Source: an uncultured Blautia sp.
GTDB lineage: Bacteria; Bacillota; Clostridia; Lachnospirales; Lachnospiraceae
Length of the DNA stretch: 17,308 nucleotides
NCBI GenBank assembly: GCA_934408705.1
Contig: CAKRVL010000056.1
Location: forward strand, 1 to 17,308
Direction of reading: 5' to 3'
Positions 13,591-17,308 of this stretch are shown one piece after another (within the stretch, counting starts at the first letter, position 1; every line of letters starts with the position of its first letter). The position numbers were made by a program, and so were the translations under genes. Under the pieces are notes generated by a model. The model ran no database searches and was not told the origin of the DNA. It was given only the letters and a program-made list of their open reading frames with translations.

Positions 13591-14589
13591 ATGAAAGTAA
13601 GTGTGAGGAAAATCAGTGAGATCACGGGATTTTCTCCAGCAACTGTTTCAAATGCACTAAATTATAAAAAAGGCGTGAATGCTGACACATCTGCCAAAAT
13701 TTTCAAGGTAGCGCAGGAACTGGGGTACTTTGAGGAAAATCATATACGCAAGGTGAAATTTGTTGTGTTTAAGCGGGATGGCTCTGTGGTAGAGGATTCG
13801 CCTTTCTTTATTCAGCTGATCTCTGGCGTTGAGCAGGAATGTCGTGCCTGTGGAATGGAAATGCAGCTCTGCAATTTGGATAAACGTGATCCAGGTTATC
13901 AGGAACAGGCGAAATGGATTATGAGTGATAAGGCTTCTGCGGTAATTCTCCTTGGTACGGAGATGGTAGATGCTGACATTGAGTTGATCCGGGGAATGAC
14001 TTGTCCTTTTATTGTGATTGATTATTGGAAAGAGGATATGAGCTTTGATGCCATGCTGATCAATAATGCAGATTCTGCGCGCATGGCAACGGAATATCTG
14101 ATTGCCAATGGCCATAAGGAAATTGGTTATCTGCGTGGTGGATTTCGAATCAAGCCTTTCCGGTCACGTTCAGCAGGCTATCAGACCGCATTGCAGAAAG
14201 CTGGCCTTCCGGTGAATAAGGATTATATATTTACCATGTCTACTACAATTGATGCGGCATATGAAGACATGAAAGGGTATCTTTCCAGAGGTACTAAGCT
14301 GCCTACTGCATTTTTTGCAGACAATGATATGATCGCACTGGGAGCCATGAAGGCCATGGCAGAATTTGGGCTCAAAATCCCCGAAGACATTTCTATAGTA
14401 GGGTTTGATGATCTTACATTTTCCTCTATTTCTTATCCGCCGCTGACTACACTTCGGGTGCCGAAACAGGAGATGGGAAGAGCGATTGTAAGAAGACTGC
14501 GTGATATGCTGAAGGACAATGATGGAATCAGGATCAAGATGCAGATGTGTACGCAATTTATTGAAAGAGAGAGTGTAAAAAAGATATAA
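13591..14589 (+). CDS. LacI-family transcriptional regulator, probable repressor of the ribose operon
   Basis: 332 aa. The N-terminal helix-turn-helix is at about 4-25 (VRKISEITGFSPATVSNALN), followed by a sugar-binding core like periplasmic binding proteins (about 56-330), with LINNADSARMATEYL, GHKEIGYLRG and the C-terminal VGFDDLTFSSISYPPLTT motif typical of the family. GAGGAGG lies 7 nt before ATG 13591. The linker is unusual: after ELGYFEEN the chain goes almost directly into the core strand VKFVVF, so the usual hinge helix with its A-x-x-L element is shortened or missing. Position at the end of the ribose operon and CG-centred palindromes at 8465-8489 and 8618-8625 suggest an RbsR role. 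Effector unproven. Confidence 0.88.
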   Translation: MKVSVRKISEITGFSPATVSNALNYKKGVNADTSAKIFKVAQELGYFEENHIRKVKFVVFKRDGSVVEDSPFFIQLISGVEQECRACGMEMQLCNLDKRDPGYQEQAKWIMSDKASAVILLGTEMVDADIELIRGMTCPFIVIDYWKEDMSFDAMLINNADSARMATEYLIANGHKEIGYLRGGFRIKPFRSRSAGYQTALQKAGLPVNKDYIFTMSTTIDAAYEDMKGYLSRGTKLPTAFFADNDMIALGAMKAMAEFGLKIPEDISIVGFDDLTFSSISYPPLTTLRVPKQEMGRAIVRRLRDMLKDNDGIRIKMQMCTQFIERESVKKI

Positions 14590-14608
14590 ATTATAAATCG
14601 AATTGAGT

Positions 14609-14648
14609 AAAGTCTTGTCTTCCGGAGATAAAAGGAAAACAAGACTTT
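14609..14648. terminator. Bidirectional terminator between the LacI-type gene and thrH
   Basis: AAAGTCTTGT (14609-14618) pairs with ACAAGACTTT (14639-14648), with inner TTCC/GGAA pairing. A/T-rich flanks on both sides suit termination of both convergent genes. Confidence 0.8.
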
Positions 14649-14672
14649 ATTTATGTGACACTCTGCTTGTTT

Positions 14673-15278
14673 TTATGCGCGGATTGCTTCCATAATCGCA
14701 TCATACAATTCGTCATAGGTTTCGTAAGCCGGGATCTGGGGATATTCAGCCTTGATCGCATCAGTGCTTCTGAATAAGAATCCAGCCTTGCTTGCCTGGA
14801 TCATTCCCAGGTCATTGTGGCTGTCACCGCTGGCAATAGTATCATAGCCAATGGACTGCAGAGCCTTGACAGTAGTGTATTTAGACTTTTCACAGCGCAT
14901 CTTAAAATCTGTGATTTCACCTTCTTCGTTTACAACCAGTGTGTTGCAGAAGATGGTTGGATAGCCCAGTTTTTTCATAAGAGGACCTGCAAACTGGGAA
15001 AAAGTATCACTGAGAATGATAACCTGAGTCTGGGCTCTTAATTTATCCAGAAACTCTCTGGCACCTGGAAGTGGATCGATTCTGGCGATAGTCTCCTGGA
15101 TTTCCTTCAGGCCAAGACTGTGCTCCTTCAGAATGTTCAGCCGGTATTTCATTAATTTATCATAATCAGGTTCATCTCTTGTAGTTTTCTTCAGCTCCGG
15201 AATACCGGTCTCCTCGGCAAATGCAATCCAGATCTCTGGCACAAGCACACCTTCTAAGTCTAAGCAAACAATTTCCAT
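14673..15278 (-). CDS. thrH: ThrH-type phosphoserine phosphatase/homoserine phosphotransferase (HAD family)
   Basis: 201 aa; the Pseudomonas ThrH I recall is about 205 aa. In that enzyme, phosphate from phosphoserine is released or passed to homoserine, linking serine and threonine synthesis. HAD motifs: CLDLEGVLVPE with nucleophile D7 and the ThrH-type E9 in place of the second Asp; ILSDT (88-92); and GDSHND (151-156). TTRDEPDYDKLMKYRL (32-47) and DPLPGAREFLD (68-78) match the ThrH pattern. CCTCC at 15289-15293 (GGAGG on the minus strand) sets the start. It stands alone, divergent from the hexose mutase gene. A generic phosphoserine phosphatase is the alternative. Confidence 0.88.
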   Translation of the reverse strand: MEIVCLDLEGVLVPEIWIAFAEETGIPELKKTTRDEPDYDKLMKYRLNILKEHSLGLKEIQETIARIDPLPGAREFLDKLRAQTQVIILSDTFSQFAGPLMKKLGYPTIFCNTLVVNEEGEITDFKMRCEKSKYTTVKALQSIGYDTIASGDSHNDLGMIQASKAGFLFRSTDAIKAEYPQIPAYETYDELYDAIMEAIRA

Positions 15279-15316
15279 AACATAAATTCCTCCGTTCTGC
15301 TTTTGTACGTTATCTT

Positions 15317-15345
15317 ATTATAGCGTAAAAATGTGGGGAGTGCCA
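15317..15345 (-). promoter_or_regulatory. Candidate thrH promoter
   Basis: Minus-strand TATAAT (15317-15322) with TGGCAC 17 bp upstream (15340-15345). The -10 box is perfect and the -35 box weak. Confidence 0.5.
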
Positions 15346-15376
15346 TACCTAAATTTAAATATAAAACTACTCCATA

Positions 15377-15405
15377 TTGCTGTTTTATGAAAAATGTGGT
15401 ATATT
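15377..15405 (+). promoter_or_regulatory. Candidate promoter of the phosphohexomutase gene
   Basis: TTGCTG (15377-15382), a 17-bp spacer, and TATATT (15400-15405), about 60 bp before the start codon. Confidence 0.5.
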
Positions 15406-15466
15406 ATTAATATCTGTAGTAATAATAGACAAAATTAACAGAATGAAAATGGCAGGAGTGGTTAAA

Positions 15467-17149
15467 ATGTATAACGAAGAGTACAAGCGCTGGATGGCAG
15501 CTGATCTCGAAGATGCAGATCTGAAACCGGAATTATCTAAGATTGAAGGAAACGACGAAGAAATTAAAGAACGCTTTGCAGTAGCTCTGAAATTTGGTAC
15601 AGCAGGACTTCGTGGAGTTCTTGGCGCAGGTACCAACCGCATGAATATCTATGTAGTACGCCAGGCTACACAGGGACTTGCGAATTGGGTGAAGACACAG
15701 GGCGGTACCCAGACAGTTGCTATCAGCTATGACAGCCGTCTGAAGAGTGATGTATTTGCTAAGACAGCAGCAGGAGTACTGGCTGCCAATGACATTAAGG
15801 TCAGAATTTATGATGCATTAATGCCTGTACCGGCACTTTCCTTTGCAACTCGTTACTATGAGTGTAACGCAGGTATTATGGTTACTGCATCTCATAACCC
15901 TGCTAAATATAATGGATATAAGGCGTATGGCCCAGATGGCTGCCAGATGACAGATGACGCTGCGGCAATCGTATATGATGAGATCCAGAAGACTGATATT
16001 CTTACAGGCGCGAAATACATGTCCTTTGCAGAGGGTGTTGAGGAAGGTCTCATCCGTTTTGTTGGTGACGACTGCAAACGTGCCCTTTATGATGCAATCG
16101 AATCTCGCCAGGTTCGTCCAGGCCTTTGCAAGACAGCTGGTCTGAAGCTGGTTTACAGCCCTCTGAATGGTTCCGGACTTGTACCTGTTACCCAGATCCT
16201 GAAGGATATCGGAATCACAGATATTACAATCGTTCCGGATCAGGAATACCCGAATGGATATTTCACCACATGCAGTTACCCGAATCCGGAGATTTTCGCT
16301 GCTCTGGAGCAGGGCTTGAAGCTTGCTAAGGAGACAGGCGCAGATCTTATGCTTGCTACTGATCCTGATGCAGACCGTGTTGGTATTGCTATGAAATGCC
16401 CGGATGGTTCTTATGAGCTGGTCAGCGGTAATGAAGTGGGAGTTCTTCTGCTTGACTATATCGCAGCTGGCCGTATTGAGAAGGGCACAATGCCGAAGAA
16501 TCCGGTTGCTGTGAAATCTATCGTATCCACACCACTGGCAGATGCTGTTGCTGAGCATTACGGTGTAGAGCTCAGAAGTGTGCTTACAGGATTTAAGTGG
16601 ATCGGTGACCAGATCGCACAGCTTGAGGCAGCAGGAGAGGTTGACCGCTTTATCTTCGGTTTTGAGGAGAGCTATGGATATCTTGCAGGACCATATGTAC
16701 GTGATAAAGATGCTGTTATCGGATCTATGCTGATCTGTGAGATGGCTGCTTATTACAGAAGCATTGGCAGCTCTCTGAAGCAGAGACTTGAGGAAATCTA
16801 TGCACAGTATGGACGCTATCTGAACAAGGTAGACAGCTTTGAATTCCCGGGACTTAGCGGAATGGATACTATGGCAGGAATCATGCAGAAATTCCGTGAC
16901 AACCCACCGGCTGACATTGCAGGTTATAAGGTTGTGAAGGTTACAGACTATAAGAAACCAGAAGAGACTGGTCTTCCGGCTGCTAATGTACTGATTTATA
17001 AACTGGAGAATAATGAGACTGTAGTTGTTCGTCCATCCGGAACAGAGCCGAAGATCAAGATTTATTACACTACACTGGGTAAAGATCTTGCAGAAGCAGA
17101 AGCTGAGAAGGAGAAGCTGGCTAAGGCACTTGAGCCGATGATGGCTTAA
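15467..17149 (+). CDS. Phosphoglucomutase/phosphomannomutase family phospho-sugar mutase (PgcA-like)
   Basis: 560 aa, the length of Gram-positive PgcA-type enzymes. It interconverts sugar 1- and 6-phosphates through a phosphoserine intermediate, typically glucose-1-P and glucose-6-P for glycogen, wall and capsule precursors. Signatures: FGTAGLRG (43-50), the catalytic serine loop TASHNP (140-145, S142), metal loop DPDADR (299-304), sugar loop FEESYGY (399-405) and phosphate loop RPSGTEPK (522-529). Start: ATG at 15467 has AGGAG at 15454-15458, 8 nt upstream; the in-frame ATG at 15443 would lie before that site. Mannose- or ribose-phosphate activity cannot be excluded from sequence. Strong terminator downstream. 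Confidence 0.93.
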   Translation: MYNEEYKRWMAADLEDADLKPELSKIEGNDEEIKERFAVALKFGTAGLRGVLGAGTNRMNIYVVRQATQGLANWVKTQGGTQTVAISYDSRLKSDVFAKTAAGVLAANDIKVRIYDALMPVPALSFATRYYECNAGIMVTASHNPAKYNGYKAYGPDGCQMTDDAAAIVYDEIQKTDILTGAKYMSFAEGVEEGLIRFVGDDCKRALYDAIESRQVRPGLCKTAGLKLVYSPLNGSGLVPVTQILKDIGITDITIVPDQEYPNGYFTTCSYPNPEIFAALEQGLKLAKETGADLMLATDPDADRVGIAMKCPDGSYELVSGNEVGVLLLDYIAAGRIEKGTMPKNPVAVKSIVSTPLADAVAEHYGVELRSVLTGFKWIGDQIAQLEAAGEVDRFIFGFEESYGYLAGPYVRDKDAVIGSMLICEMAAYYRSIGSSLKQRLEEIYAQYGRYLNKVDSFEFPGLSGMDTMAGIMQKFRDNPPADIAGYKVVKVTDYKKPEETGLPAANVLIYKLENNETVVVRPSGTEPKIKIYYTTLGKDLAEAEAEKEKLAKALEPMMA

Positions 17150-17195
17150 GGAACAGAGCTGTTATCTGGATCGTGTTTATATTGTAAATATTCAG

Positions 17196-17236
17196 GCCCC
17201 ATGAGGAAAGAAATGAACTTTCCTCATGGGGCTTTT
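17196..17236 (+). terminator. Strong rho-independent terminator after the mutase gene
   Basis: A perfect 15-bp stem, 17196-17210 with 17218-17232 (GCCCCATGAGGAAAG type), closes a 7-nt loop and is followed by TTTT. It begins 47 bp after the stop. The remaining bases to the window end are AT-rich with nothing else assignable. Confidence 0.92.
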
Positions 17237-17308
17237 ATGCAACAAAAATCTGACGAAATGTTAATGGAAAATATACGTAAAATCATTTGAAAATTTTACT
17301 AAAATATT

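Noticed and set aside
15818..16558. 246-codon minus-strand ORF
   Set aside because: Antisense shadow of the phosphohexomutase gene, covering its catalytic serine and metal loops.

Overview
This window looks like a chromosomal segment of a low-to-moderate-GC Gram-positive gut anaerobe, most likely a Lachnospiraceae member close to Blautia. The evidence is strong AGGAGG-type ribosome binding sites, AT-rich sigma-A promoters, a sortase-anchored MBG/DUF11 surface protein with a KTGD-type sorting signal, a multidomain flavodiiron protein, an Rpn-family protein with GERR repeats, and gene families that resemble Lachnospiraceae versions. The genus is inferred from recalled family resemblance, not from a database search.

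Layout. (1) 2-3259 (+): the 3' part of a large surface protein gene (MBG repeats, DUF11 repeats, pilin-like domains, cell-wall sorting signal), followed by a long terminator hairpin. (2) 3381-3500: a compact nested inverted-repeat element whose right end contains the stop codon of the next gene. (3) 3498-5288 (-) and 5483-6127 (+): a flavodiiron NO/O2 reductase fused to flavin-reductase and rubredoxin domains, divergent from a Crp/Fnr-type regulator, with two notable palindromes between them. (4) 6401-7372 (+): an isolated Rpn-type PD-(D/E)XK nuclease/transposase relative that appears to have lost active-site residues and carries a 12-bp coding tandem repeat. (5) 7481-14589 (+): a ribose locus: ribokinase on its own promoter, then substrate-binding protein, DUF2291 lipoprotein, two-domain ATPase, permease, ribose pyranase and a LacI-family regulator. 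(6) 14673-15278 (-): a ThrH-type phosphoserine phosphatase/homoserine phosphotransferase, divergent from (7) 15467-17149 (+), a phosphoglucomutase/phosphomannomutase family enzyme ending in a strong terminator.

How it works together. The ribose locus is self-contained: the binding protein captures the sugar, RbsA/RbsC import it, RbsD equilibrates pyranose and furanose forms, RbsK phosphorylates it, and the LacI-type protein probably represses the operon through CG-centred AAACGTTT sites upstream of the binding-protein gene. Hairpins after the binding-protein gene and after rbsD, plus a possible internal promoter before rbsD, should give graded expression. The binding protein has no lipobox although the host appears to be a monoderm; the adjacent DUF2291 lipoprotein is the only membrane-anchored extracellular component of the system and may hold it at the membrane. 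The flavodiiron protein/Crp-Fnr pair looks like a locally regulated O2/NO detoxification unit. No rRNA, tRNA, CRISPR array or intact insertion sequence was seen.
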